NCBI GenBank assembly: GCA_024180945.1
Contig: JAKSGN010000006.1
Coordinates: 3,720,001 to 3,784,000, forward strand
DNA: 64,000 bases
Direction: 5' to 3'
DNA from: Macrophomina tecta
Taxonomy: Eukaryota > Ascomycota > Dothideomycetes > Botryosphaeriales > Botryosphaeriaceae
The stretch's first letter is position 1; the number at the start of each line of letters is the position of its first letter. The notes below the pieces were generated by a model. That model was not told the DNA's origin and made no database searches. It was given only the letters and a program-made list of their open reading frames with translations. The position numbers and the translations under genes are program-made. Below are positions 1 to 10,661 of this stretch, piece by piece.

Positions 1-771
1 ACTTCAGCACCGGCCCATGCTGATAAGATGAGGCCTGACTCCATTGCGTTCTTGGGCATCGACCGAAGAGCCGTAGAACAGGACAATATTGCGCTTCGTC
101 CGTATCTAGAGCTTGCAGTTCAGCAGAGCCCAAATAAGCCCGCAGCATGGCTTTGGCGGCCCAAGTCTGATATTCTGGGGTCTATTGTCGATGTCAGGGT
201 TGGCGGTAGTTTTGTGTGGCCGCCACCAGCATCCGCAATACCTACCCAGCAAATCCAGAAAGCTGTTTTCATTGCGGGAGGAGTGGGATCAAGTGAGTTC
301 TTTATTCCAGAGGCCCCAACCCGAAGCGCTCTTGGAGGGCTCGGGCTAATATATCCCACCAGTCCTTTGATTTCTATAGTCGCCCACTTGCATCAAACGG
401 ACACTCTGCCTCCTCAGGTGGAATTCATCTACGCGACCAAATCCATCGATGGAGAAATCTTGTTCGCGGACCGTCTACTGCACATCGCCTCGAGCAGACC
501 GCAGCAAGTGAAGCTGCATTTCTTCTTGACTGGATCACAGAGTGGAGGGGCCGCGGCACTCCAAGACAGCAGACTGGCTGAGCTGGCCATCTCACCATCG
601 TATCGTCGTCTGAATACGAAGGACGTGCTTGAAGCTCTTAGTAGCTCGGGCAGAGAACAAACGGTGTGCTATGTCTGTGGGCCCCCACAAATGACGGATG
701 AGCTTGTGGACCTGTTGCGCGGGCAGGAGGGTATGAGTGCTGACAGGGTCTTGTGTGAGAAGTGGTGGTGA
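1..771 (+). CDS. OXNAD1-like NAD-binding oxidoreductase, 5'-partial, probably frameshifted
   Basis: The C-terminal half of a ferredoxin-NADP reductase-fold protein resembling OXNAD1, a predicted mitochondrial flavin/NAD oxidoreductase of unknown substrate. Visible signatures are a barrel strand PYLELAVQ, VGGSFVWPPP, the NAD-binding loop AGGVG, the CGPPQMTD motif and the family's terminal EKWW. The frame is open to base 1, so the start is uncertain: the ATG at 28 or upstream. The FAD-binding segment expected before PYLELAVQ (a PGQW and GGFTIT-like stretch) is absent. A good intron lies at 293-362 (GTGAGT donor, CTAAT branch, CCAG acceptor), but splicing it shifts the frame. One extra A just before the donor would restore the family's GGVGINPL loop. 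Read unspliced, the frame stays open with 23 foreign residues. It is therefore either a pseudogene, a gene with a base error, or it uses a non-canonical splice. Confidence 0.7.
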   Translation, partial: TSAPAHADKMRPDSIAFLGIDRRAVEQDNIALRPYLELAVQQSPNKPAAWLWRPKSDILGSIVDVRVGGSFVWPPPASAIPTQQIQKAVFIAGGVGSSEFFIPEAPTRSALGGLGLIYPTSPLISIVAHLHQTDTLPPQVEFIYATKSIDGEILFADRLLHIASSRPQQVKLHFFLTGSQSGGAAALQDSRLAELAISPSYRRLNTKDVLEALSSSGREQTVCYVCGPPQMTDELVDLLRGQEGMSADRVLCEKWW

Positions 772-942
772 GGCGATGAGCCTGCAGTAGGTATGTACAT
801 GGTTCTCTTACTGAGATCGCGGGCCTCATTTTGATCTGTTCTGAACGGAAGAATAATAGAAAGGCATTGCGACGAGAAACCCAGATACATATTAGCCTGT
901 CCTCGCCCGTAATCCGCTGTAGCATGTCTCGTTTTTGTTTCC

Positions 943-961
943 TTTTTTTTTTTTTTTTTTT
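943..961. repeat. T19 homopolymer
   Basis: A pure run of 19 T about 170 bases after the OXNAD1-like stop. One of six A/T runs of 17-25 bases in the window. Confidence 0.9.
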
Positions 962-1019
962 CTGAGCCCATACTCCTCACGTCAGTAATGACAAGGATTG
1001 TGTAGGCTCGAGGGTGGGA

Positions 1020-1379
1020 AAGGGTTTGGGGGCGAGCCACAAGGCCGCAAGGGCTGCCCGGCGCCCTGTTTGCCCTTTTGGACTGCGTTGGAAGTTGCGG
1101 AGAGCGACCATACCGCTTTTGAATAGCTGCAGGAGGACTACCAAAGGATCCGGGCGCGTCGCACTGAGGAGGGCCGGAGAGTGAATCGGACGTGGATGAC
1201 ACGGACATGGCGAGAGGCCGAGGTGAGCGCAGCGAGGGGGCGATCTGGAAGAGCTCGAATCGCTGGAGCAGCAGGCACGCAAGCTTCGAGATGCACAGCT
1301 TGAACAGGTCGTGCAAAGCTTCTCGCCGCCGGAGGAGGTGGTCGAGTCTGTAGCCGCCGAGCCCATGCAGCCCGGCTAG
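1020..1379 (+). pseudogene. Decayed coding remnant, unidentified family
   Basis: Protein-like sequence continues across all three forward frames in 340 bases with no introns to connect them. From about 1039 one frame reads ATRPQGLPGALFAL. From 1076 a second reads FWTALEVAESDHTAFE, meets TAG at 1124, then continues LQEDYQRIRARRTEEG. From 1242 a third reads DLEELESLEQQARKLRDAQL and ends VAAEPMQPG at TAG 1377-1379. The last part looks like a helical, charged C-terminus. Together they look like the end of one gene carrying at least two frameshifts and a stop. I do not recognise the family. Chance is possible but unlikely, given how well the pieces succeed each other. Confidence 0.45.
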
Positions 1380-1927
1380 CCAGATCACGGCGGGGCGTGT
1401 GCTCTCCGTCTCCCGCGCGCCCTGGGCCACTGTGATTCGTCGCGCCCGTAAGCGCCCCCATCAACGCTCATCCCAGAGCCCTGGACTCGTAGCCAACGAG
1501 CGCCCGATTCCGCACGCGCTCACAGGCCGCTTCGGCAGTGACTTGCGTGTGCTTGTGCAAGGCCCCGGCAGACTGCGCGCTGGCCGTCGGCTGACCTGCA
1601 GATGATATTCGCCCGCTTGGGGGGCCTGCAGCCCGGCCCAAGTCGCCAAAAGGCATGCGCCGCCCGAGTCCAGGTCGACTCGAGTGAGTGAGCTTCCTCC
1701 CGTCGGTCTTGCCCTCGTCGTCCCCGCTGCGAAGAACAGCTCCAGCCATCCTTCTACGTGCCGCCGGCTGGCTTTCGGCGACTACGAAGACGCGACTCCC
1801 GCCGCAAACCGTTTCGCCTTCTTCGGCCCCCGATAGCTACGCCTGCAGCTTATCGACAGGAGCCCGTTTCAGCCTTCCCCAGAATCTTCAGCGGCGGCAA
1901 ACTGCAGCATCCCCAGCCAACGACACC
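1380..1927. other. Promoter/5' leader region of the four-helix membrane protein gene
   Basis: No supported gene. The frame of the downstream gene is open back to 1688, but that stretch is Arg/Ser/Pro-rich low-complexity sequence and looks like 5' UTR. No clear TATA box. Confidence 0.5.
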
Positions 1928-3206
1928 ATGGCCGGCTTCTTCATCTCGCGCAGCTGGCGCACCCGCAAACTCATGCTTGCCTTGATTGTCCTCGAGTTCC
2001 CGCTGACTGTCGCCGTGCTTACGCTGTTCGGCATTGCAAACCCTAATCTATACCGCACGAAGCTCTGGCAGGAGGGCGGCGATTTGGGGTACAACAGCGC
2101 CCCCAATACTGTCCTGTATGCGCTGGCGAACTACAAGCCGGTAAAAACCCCGCTTGTATGGAGTCAATTGTGCGTATTCCCCATTCCTCAGGTCGCCATG
2201 GCTGCATGGCCAGCATATTCCGCTCGGGGCACAGCTGACATCGTCTGCAGCATTACCTCGTGGAACCTTGTCATCTCGGTGCTCTCCATGTTCATCATGC
2301 TTTGCAAGGCGACCATGTTCGTTCTGCATGTCTTCTATCCTATCATCTCATTGCTCGTCCATGCGCTTGAAATCGCTCTGTACGCGTACAGTGCCTATGG
2401 ACAGTCCGGCAAGGATACGATTGACCCGAGACGTCCCTCGACCGGGCTCCCCTGGTACATTGGCAAGAGCTGCAGCGTTGCCAGCACTTCGCAATTGAAG
2501 AACTACTGCCTGCAAGCCAAGAGCGCCTTCGTGCTCACCTGCCTAATGATGTAAGCTCTACTTTCCCAAACACCAGTCTGCACAGTTACTGATCCATTGC
2601 GACTTCAGTGTTCTGTTCTCGCTTTTCTTCATCCTCGCGATCCACTCGATGATTCCCACCAAAGCGCAAAAAGAGAGACACTCCGAGAAGGTGCAACATA
2701 AGGCCGAGCGCAAGGCCCATTTCGAAAACTTGAAAGCCGAACTTGCCGCCGAAGCCGCGTCTCTCCATCAGCAGCAGTTGCAGATGACCAACGAGCAATA
2801 CTGGGCTCAACAGGGACATCCAATGTCGCCTTCTTTCGCTCCTCAATCGCCATACGCACCACACACTCCCTATGGTCCTGCGACACCATACGGTCCCGCA
2901 AGCGCCACATACCCACCGCGGTCCCCGTTCACGCCTGGCACTGCTTACTCACAATGGCAGCAAAACTACGGCAGCCCGCAGAGTCCGCAGCCAGTCCATC
3001 CGGCGCCGACGCACTACGGGGCGGATGGCCAGGTTGACTGGAGCAAACAGCAGTGGGAGATGCAGAACTACCCCCACCCTCCCGTCTCTCCGATTCAGGC
3101 GAGCTCCAGCAGTCCGCCACCGCCGGCCGCGTATCCGATCACGCCGCGGACGAAGGCGTACAATTCGTTGAATGGGAGTGGAGATCTACCGTTGAGGCAG
3201 GCGTAA
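1928..3206 (+). CDS. Four-helix membrane protein with Pro/Gln-rich cytosolic tail, unknown function
   Basis: Exons 1928-2140, 2192-2550 and 2609-3206 give 389 residues. The start MAGFFISR was chosen because hydrophobic sequence follows directly and upstream codons look untranslated. Four membrane segments can be seen: after RTRKLM (LALIVLEFPLTVAVLTL), around WNLVISVLSMFIMLCK, around VFYPIISLLVHALEIALYAY, and CLMIVLFSLFFILAI, which is split by intron 2. The first loop holds YNSAPNTVLYALANYKP. After helix four comes a charged helix (KAQKERHSEKVQHKAERK) and then a Tyr/Pro/Gln-rich tail with repeated PYGP units. Intron 1 is 51 nt, a multiple of three and without stops, so it could be missed. The layout recalls MARVEL-like or SUR7-like fungal membrane proteins, but I see no diagnostic motif. 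AATAAA follows 40 bases after the stop. Confidence 0.75.
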
Positions 3207-3245
3207 ATACCGTTCGTTGAGGGCCCCAGGAGGTTCCCTTCTGTA

Positions 3246-3251
3246 AATAAA
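3246..3251 (+). terminator. Polyadenylation signal AATAAA
   Basis: AATAAA 40 bases downstream of the membrane-protein stop codon, followed by a T/G-rich stretch. Confidence 0.5.
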
Positions 3252-4399
3252 TTCATTCGTATTCCGTTGTCTTGTTGGTGGTATACCCGGGGTTTCCCTA
3301 TCTTTTGCAGTGATGGGAATGGTGTTCTGGCTGGGATTTTGTGGCGGAAAATCAGAGGTGATGACCCTCGCTGAAGAGAGATGAAGTGATCTACTCTCCT
3401 TAACATCTAATAACGGATCTTACTATCAAAAGCTTATGTGCAATTTTCTGTGGAGAATGAGAGGATCAACCAGCATTACTGAGCTTGGATGGAGTGGATC
3501 TGCAGGGTGGAACCCGTGCAACTAGTCAGGAAAGAGACTGTCGTACGGCAACCACGTGTCGCTGACTTTTTCAGCTGTGGTCAGGATTAGGCGGAGACAA
3601 GGCACGAGTAGAGCAGCAGCTCACACTCGGTTGTTCAGGGGGTTTACCGTAGGCAACTGCTTGCAGTAATGAATCGCAAGAAGGATGAGATGAATGCTCC
3701 AACTGCCCTGTTAGGGAAAGTTATCTGCTGCATTCAGTGGTATGGTTCAAGCTCGCAATAGCCTAACGAAATAGACGAAAGGCGAACCATGCGCTAGAAA
3801 GACCATGCCTGAGCAGATCATGCGAATTGTCCCGGCGGGCGGTTGTGGGTGCGGACTGAACACCACATCCTTGACCACGGTAGAGGCTGATGTTGCAGGC
3901 TAATTGGCTGGTGTCCGGCGGGTAAATGCTCAGCCTTGGGAGCGCAGGCGATTGGCGGCCGGGTAAAGAGGGAGCTGGGGCCAGCTCTCCGACAACAGCA
4001 TTCCTTTGTTTTACCGCAGTTCTCTCGGAGGTGGTAATATTTGTCTTTCGCGATCAAGTTTGCCACATACGATGCTCCTACGGAATCGGCCATGCTCTTA
4101 CCCTCAGGGAACAAGCTCTGGGTCGGTCACAAAGGGTTTGGAGGCTTCCGAGATAGTTGTCGCAATGATTCAAGGGTGACATCGGAAACAACGAAGCCTA
4201 ACCGAGACGGGGTTGATAAGCGAGTGCATCTGGAGCTCTGATCCTTGTGCCTGACTGTGTGCCCCACGGTTTCTTGGGCGTCGGAGCTTGCACGTCACTT
4301 TGCGGTCAAATACCCCCGGTGGGCGGACACGAAAAAGCCACCTGCTCTCCATGTCACCCCGCTTCCTTCACCATCTCTCTTCCAATTGTCCGCTGGCAA

Positions 4400-4404
4400 T
4401 ATAA
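4400..4404 (+). promoter_or_regulatory. TATA-like element upstream of xylulokinase
   Basis: TATAA 168 bases before the xylulokinase ATG, followed by a pyrimidine-rich leader. Position and context suit a fungal core promoter; not proven. Confidence 0.35.
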
Positions 4405-4571
4405 CCTTTATGTCCGAGACTTCATTCCTCCTCTTGCACGCCTTCCTGACCGTCACCTGAATTCTGCAAACAGCTTGAGAAATACAACCCCCAGACGCAC
4501 TCTTCGAGTGGAAGCCCACGGGACACCCTCTATCGTGATCGCAACACTCCCTTACAGCTCCCACCGCAACC

Positions 4572-6652
4572 ATGGCAGACGCGGCGAAGGGCGATCTGTA
4601 TATGGGCTTCGACCTGTCCACGCAGCAATGTAAATGTAAGTACCTTCCCCTCCTCTGGCGGCCCCGCCTTGGGAGCGCCACGACGCCCCATCTTGGCCGC
4701 GCATCCCCCCCCCCTCTTTTTTTCAACAGCCCAATTGATTACGGAAATACAGCCTGCTGACGCATCCTTACTACACCTAGGCCTGGTCGTCTCCTCGGAC
4801 CTCAAGCTCGCCTATTCGGCCGTCGTCGACTTCGACGCCGACCTCGCCCACCACGGCATCAAGAAGGGTGTGCTCACCAACCCGGCCGAAAATGAGATCT
4901 TTGCCCCCGTCGCCATGTGGCTCGAGGCCCTGGACCTTGTGCTGTCGCGCCTGCAGTCACAGGGCCTGGACTTCGCCCGCGTCAAGGGCATTGCCGGCGC
5001 CGGAATGCAGCACGGCACAGTCTTCTGGGGCCCCAATGCCGAAAAGGCCATGGGTGGCTTGGACGCAAGCACAGGACTGGCCGAGCAGCTGATTGGGAGG
5101 AGTGCCGACGGAAAGTGGAAGGACGTACAGGAGGTGGGCGCGTTCGCACACGAGCACAGCCCCAACTGGCAGGATGCGAGCACACAGAAGCAGTGCGAGG
5201 AGTTCGACAAGTGCTTGGGGAGCCCGGAGAAGCTGGCTGAAGTGACCGGAAGCAAGGCTCACCATGTAAGTTGAGTTTCTGGGAGTCAAGAGGCGATGTG
5301 AGAACTGACTTGTTGCGCAGCGCTTCAGTGGCCCCCAGATCATGCGATACCGCCAGAAATATCCGGACCACTATGCGAAGGCCTCCCGCATTTCCATTGT
5401 GTCTTCGTTCCTCTCCTCGGTATTCCTTGGCCATGTTGCTCCCATCGACATTGGAGATGTTTGTGGAATGAACCTTTGGGACATCCACAACGGCCGCTGG
5501 CATGAGGAACTTCTGACGCTCTGCGCTGGTGGCGCTTCAGGCGTCTCCACGCTCAAGGAAAAGCTTGGTCCTGTACCAGAGGATGGTGGTAAGCCGTTCG
5601 GACCTGTCAGCCAGTACTTCATCTCTCGCTTCGGCTTCCCCGAGGACTGCAAAGTCGTCCCGGCCACCGGCGACAACCCGGCCACGATTCTGGCCCTGCC
5701 CCTGAGAGAAGGTGATGCCATTGTCAGTCTGGGAACGAGTACGACATTCCTGATGAGCACGCCCATGTACCGCCCCGACCCGGCATACCACTTCATGAAC
5801 CATCCCACGACAGCCGGCCTTTACATGTTCATGCTCTGCTACAAGAACGGCGGCCTCGCTCGCGAACACGTCCGAGACGCGCTTAACCAGCTCACCAACT
5901 CGCCCGAAAAGTCCTGGGACAAGTTCAACGCCACCGCCCTCGCCGACCCGGTCCTTGGCCAAGCAAACCCGAACTCCAACGAGCCCATGAAACTCGGCCT
6001 CTTCTTCCCGCGCCCCGAAATAGTTCCCAACGTTAAAGCCGGCACTTGGCGCTTCCTCTACGACCCAGCCAAAGCCACCCCCACCTCCTCCGACGCAGCG
6101 ATCCAATCCGCCCTCACACCCCTCCCGTCTGACAACGACGAATCCGACACCCGCTGGGGCGGCCCTACGACTGACGCCCGCGCCATCATCGAATCACAGT
6201 TCCTCTCCCTCCGCCTGCGCTCCGCCAGCCTCGTCACTCCCCAAACATCTCCCAGCGGCACTTCGCTCCCCGCGCAACCCCGTCGCGTCTACCTTGTCGG
6301 CGGCGGCTCGCAGAACCCTGCCATAGCCGACCTGTGCGGCCAGGTGCTCGGCGGCGCCGAGGGCGTCTTCCGCCTAGACATCGGCGGCAACGCCTGCGCG
6401 CTGGGCGCCGCGTACAAGGCTGTCTGGGGCGTCGAACGCCGCGTCTACTCGAGCGATGCGCAGGCACCCAGCTACGACCAGCGCGACGGCGAGGGCATCG
6501 AGACGTTTGAAGGGTTCATTGGCGCGAGATGGGACGAGGAGGGGTTTGTGAAGAGGATCGCGGACGGGTATCGCGAGGGCGTGTTTGAGCGGTATGGCGA
6601 GGCGGTGAAGGGATTTGACGGCGTGGAGAAGTGGGTGTTGGGGAGGCAGTAG
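4572..6652 (+). CDS. D-xylulose kinase
   Basis: Phosphorylates D-xylulose to xylulose-5-phosphate, the entry of pentoses into the pentose phosphate pathway; cytosolic. Exons 4572-4635, 4781-5265 and 5321-6652 give 626 residues, normal for fungal enzymes. FGGY-kinase signatures appear in order: N-terminal phosphate loop GFDLSTQQ, substrate loop [37 protein letters not shown], the second phosphate loop [11 protein letters not shown], and the adenosine motif [20 protein letters not shown]. Exon 1 is tiny (64 nt) and ends within the STQQ loop, as in many fungal orthologues. Its donor was set at the second of two overlapping GTAA sites because this keeps the usual spacing to LVVSSDLK. Neighbouring genes are unrelated. 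The promoter has two CreA-like hexamers. The family assignment is firm. Confidence 0.95.
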
Positions 6653-7257
6653 AACGAAGTGCGTTGGTGGGGGGTTGAGTCGGTGGTAGGTTTTGGGAGT
6701 GACGAGCTGAAGGGGACGGGAGGAGTGGTCTTTTGAGGAGAGGATGGTTTTCTAATAATGATGGCACGTTCATGGGACTGCGCCGATTCCGCATCACTTT
6801 TCAGCTTAATAGCAACGTGGTTTTTCTTTTTTTTTTTTTAAATAAAAAAAATAAGTCATGCTGCTCATCTCACCTGTTCGTCTCCTGTATTCCGCTCCGT
6901 GCATAAATCACTTCTGGCAAGTACTTCACTCTAACTCACAGAGCACAACCATCATTTTCATGAAATCTCTTCTTTCTTTTTCTTATCTCTCTCGAGCGTA
7001 CTATACAATCAGAAGTGCTCACCTCAACGCCCCACGTAGATAGAACGCCTTTCCATGTTCCCAAATAGGCGTGCAAATGAGAAGTAACAAGCATCGGCAC
7101 CACCATCTCTAGCCCAGCACCACTTCTACTCCGAATGTTATTGCAAAAGAGCAATTGAAAGGGTATTCTCTCTCCTACAAATACACAAAAAGACGATATT
7201 AAAAAGGAACACCCAGTACGTGATCCAATTTTTCTCTTTTCCCATTTACATCCCTCA
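6653..7257. other. Convergent 3' region between xylulokinase and the CDF transporter
   Basis: No gene seen. AATAAA at 6841-6846 lies 189 bases after the xylulokinase stop, within an A/T-rich tract. The rest is the 3' flank of the oppositely oriented transporter gene. Confidence 0.5.
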
Positions 7258-9072
7258 TCATCTCCTCTTCGTTACGCCACCGTTCGTCTTACGTTCATGC
7301 ACATGCTCATCATGATGGTGGTCATGCCCAAGCTCGTCCGGCTCACCAGGGCTGCTTTTCGCACTCACATCGCTCGCGATAAACTCGTCCAAGAAATCCG
7401 GGCCATCGCGGTCCTTGTCCGCAGCGACGAACCTTACCTTGACTCTCTTTGCGCCGCGCACCTTGGCGCCAATGCGCTCGCGGACGAGGTCCTCGACGCC
7501 GTTGGTCTGAGCGATGGTCCAGTCGGCGGGGACGGCGAGCTCGAGCTCGAGCAGGTAGTTTGGGCCGGACTTGAGGCCGGCGACGTTGCGGATAGTGACG
7601 GCGTTGGTGTCGGCGTGTTCGGAGTAGAAGCCGGCGTCAGCGAGGGCCTTTGAGGTGGCGCGGCGGACGGAGGATTTAATGTCGTCGTCGATGGAGACGT
7701 CGATGAGCTCGGAGAAGGCCTGGAAGAGGTTCTCGTACCCAGCCTTGACGACCATGCCAGTGATGATGAGCGAGCCGACGGGGTCGAGCCAGGCGGCGTT
7801 GGTGGCGAAGTTGGAGGCCATGATGATGACGGCGGTGAGGATGGCGGTGAACGAGTCGATGCGGTGGTGCATGGCGTTACTGAAGAGCACGCTGGACTTC
7901 CTTTCGCGGGCGACCTTGCGCGCTGTTGGGTGGGTTAGCAGTGTTGGGTTAATCGGCGGCCTTCTGGGGGCAGACGTGGCCGTTGGGGGACAGCGGCGGA
8001 GCGTGGGAACGTACTTGCATAGACCAACCACTCCTTGACACCTGCCGACGCAATTAGCATCCAGGCGGCGTTGAGACTGGGCACAGCCTGGGCCATCTGA
8101 ATTGCGCTGTGGCTATGGCCGTGATCGCCGTGGTCGTGGCCGTGGCCCAAACCGAGGAAATCAAAGTGCGAGAGCGCGTCCGCCAGCTCGGGGGCGAACA
8201 TCTGGCTGAGGGTAAGCACGGCGCTCCAGCCAATGCCCAAGCCGCCCAGCAGCAATATCGACGAGACTCCCAGGCTGCCCAGGCACTCAATCTTGCCGAA
8301 ACCGGTGGGGTAGCGCTCCGACGGAGGCCGCAGCGCCCACTTAACGGTGAGAAGGGTCATGATGTCCGATGCCATATCCGAGAGCGAGTGGAAGGCGTCG
8401 CCAATGAGCACTGTGATGTCCAGGTTAGCTTCTAGCCCGCAACACCATGCGGCCCGCCCGCAACAAGCCGGGCTGAGATATAAGGGGCTGGTCGCGGGGA
8501 GGGGAAAACGCACTCTTGCTGTTCCAGTAGTATCCGGCAATGCCCTTGCCCACTGCGAGAACGACATTGAGGTATAGACCGAGTCGCGTGATGCGAACGG
8601 CGGCGTCGTTCTTGTCTTTGCTCAGCAACAGGGCAGGATCGGTGTGGTGGTGATGGTGGCCGTGGCCGTGGCCGTGGCTGTGGCCAGCGTGCGATCTCGT
8701 CTGAGTCGCGCTCATGGCGGGATTCAGCTTGCGGAGCCGGAGCAAGCTGGCGGGGCGGCGGGCGAGGGCGGTGGTGAAGACGAAGGAGCAGCGCGGACAA
8801 TTGAGGGCGGTCGACACGGCGGGGCCTCGCGGTCGTGGACGGGGCGACGAGGACAGGGCGACGAGAGAGGGCGCGGGAGCGGGCTGTGGTTTGGTCGAGA
8901 GGGCGCGGCGAGTGGAGAGTTTAAAGGTCGAGGACACGAAGGAGGTCGAAGCGCAGGCTGAGCCTGAACGTGGCCCTCCGGGGGCCATCACTCGCAGCCG
9001 GTCCCACGGCGGCACGACGCGTAACACTGGCAGGGACGACGCGCCATTGCAGCTTCGCACGCGGGCGAGCAT
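7258..9072 (-). CDS. Mitochondrial cation-diffusion-facilitator transporter (Mmt1/2-like)
   Basis: A metal-proton antiporter of the CDF family; yeast Mmt1/Mmt2 export iron from mitochondria. Exons 8514-9072, 8015-8410 and 7258-7922 give 539 residues. Residues 1-100 are Arg/Ser/Ala-rich without acidic residues, like a mitochondrial presequence. A His-rich stretch follows at about 131-145 (HSHGHGHGHHHHHTD). The CDF core has the metal-binding helix MLIGDAFHSLSDMASD, the partner site ATRKVARERKSSVL then NAMHHRIDSFTAI, and the cytosolic domain ending KVRVRFVA-like sequence. A second His cluster, GHGHDHGDHGHSH, sits in a loop, and HDHHHDEHVHE is near the C-terminus. Intron placement restores family sequence at both joins. 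An internal Met at residue 120 could give a form without the presequence. Metal specificity (iron or zinc) cannot be read from the sequence. Confidence 0.9.
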
Positions 9073-9858
9073 AAGGGAGAGAGGAGAGCTAGCTGGAACG
9101 GACAGTCTTCAGCAGAATGGCCGGCTTGGCCTGCTGGTCGGCTGGCAGGAAACGGGAGCGGGTTGCTGGGAGACAGGCCCGGCGGAGCGGCAGACAGGCA
9201 GGTGGTGGATGGTATTCGTCATCGCTGCGAGTGCGCCTGCCAAAAGCGCGCCCGCCCACTCCGAGCTCCTATTCTACGTCTCCGTCCCCACCCCCGCCGT
9301 CGAATGGGAGCCGCGACAAAGTCAGCGTGAAACTGCTATATTGCGACGCCGACCAGGGGCGCTGCGCTTGGCGGCTCAACGCGCGCCCGCTCGGGGCGCC
9401 ATGCCAAGCGCCAGAAGCAATGCCACGCAGCGGGATGGGCCTGCATGGCGCGTCTTGTCTACGCAAGCCGCCTCTTTACCCGCTCCCTTCATCTTGCAAC
9501 TGAACACGGGCCCTGTAGCGAAACGTTCAGCTTCTTTTTCCCCGACTCTAGCTATTCGGTACATGAAGGAGTGCAAAAGCAGCCAATGACGTCCGCCGCA
9601 AAGGAAAAAAACAGGGGGAGAAAAAAAAAGGGAACCCGCAAGCCGACCTCAGCTGTTCGCAACGCCCAAAGCAAAGGATCCTCCTTGCGTCCCTCCCGTG
9701 GTATCTGGAGCAATAGTACAGAGCTTGACAGCCAAAAGAAGGAAAGAAGTAGAGACAGAAAGGTAGGCAAGAAAACACAGGCAGTGAGCACTCAAGGAAA
9801 CTCGTCACGCCATCAGCCCGGGTTCGTTACGGGCCTCTCCACTCCGCACGCCGCCTGT
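9073..9858. other. Intergenic between the transporter promoter and the Myb gene 3' end
   Basis: No gene supported. The strand complementary to the transporter carries long open frames that are high-GC shadows of its 5' leader. A purine-rich A-tract area lies at 9600-9640. Confidence 0.5.
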
Positions 9859-10661
9859 CTAGGCCTGTTGCTGTCCCGGTTGTGGCTCAGGCGAGAGCAT
9901 GGACTGGATTGAGGGGCCGCCTCGCTGCGTCGGTGGGAAGCCTCCAGCCGGGCCGGGCTGCGGCTGTTGCTGGTGTCCAGGTCCGCCATGGCTCGGGCCG
10001 GCATCGAGCGATGACGGGTAGTCCTCTACCTCGTTCTCAGCATCCGAGCACCCGATGCCGCTGTCGCCTTCGTAGAAGTTACCTCGTCCGCTATCGCCCT
10101 CGTAATTGTCTCGTTCCTTGCGCTGCCCGGCCCGGTATGCTGCCTGGAGGTTCTTGAGTCCACGCTCCATGCACTGCCACCCACGTCGTCAACCGAGAGC
10201 CACTGTCAGGTGCAGAGATCGTTGCTTACCTTGGCCTCTACCGTGGCCCATTTCTCTCCGACCCGCTCGGCGAGGATGCTCCACATCTCCTTCCGGACGT
10301 TCATGTATTCGCGCGCCAGCACCTCGAGCTTGACTCCGTCTAAGTCCTGCGCATTTTGCCGCTCCATGAGGCGCTCATGGCGTTTGCGGCACGCGTTCGG
10401 TGTCTTGTTGGGGAAATATCGGGCCGCAATAGGCTGCCAGTTGAGGCCTGATTTACGAGCCTCCATGAGCCGTTCGTCGTCTGAAGGCAGCCATTGCGCC
10501 ACCCCTCGAGCTTCCCGGCTGGATGATGATGACTGCGTTGGGAGGCTGACAGGCTGCACCCGGTGAGGGTGGGATGCTGCTCTGACTTCTTTGGGCATTG
10601 GGAGATCAAGAGCTATGTTTTCTTCTGTCCGGACCGTGCTCTTCGCAAACAGGATGTCCAA
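9859..10661 (-). CDS. Myb/SANT-domain protein, putative DNA-binding
   Basis: Exons 10230-10661 and 9859-10173 give 248 residues. A single SANT/Myb-like domain spans about residues 55-100: a WLPSDDERLMEARKSG helix, then NWQPIAARYFPNKTPNACRKRHERLM, which has the recognition-helix pattern. A charged helical region follows (REYMNVRKEMWSILAERVGEKW). After the intron comes another helix (MERGLKNLQAAYRAGQRKERD), then acidic and Pro/Gln-rich sequence with a repeated YEGDSG. Fungal one-repeat Myb proteins of this shape are usually transcription or chromatin factors; the target is unknown. The start is the first ATG in frame. The intron at 10174-10229 is in phase 0. Confidence 0.8.

Larger units (their letters stand above)
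3207..4571. other. Intergenic, xylulokinase promoter in its distal part
   Basis: No gene supported. Short open frames on both strands have no protein-like composition. The last 260 bases hold a TATA motif at 4400 and two matches to the CreA-type carbon-repressor consensus (reverse SYGGRG) at 4314-4319 and 4357-4362. Such short motifs occur often by chance. Confidence 0.5.

Noticed and set aside
669..1430. 253-codon minus-strand open frame across the end of the OXNAD1-like gene
   Set aside because: Crosses the T19 run as a lysine tract and lies antisense to better-supported coding sequence.
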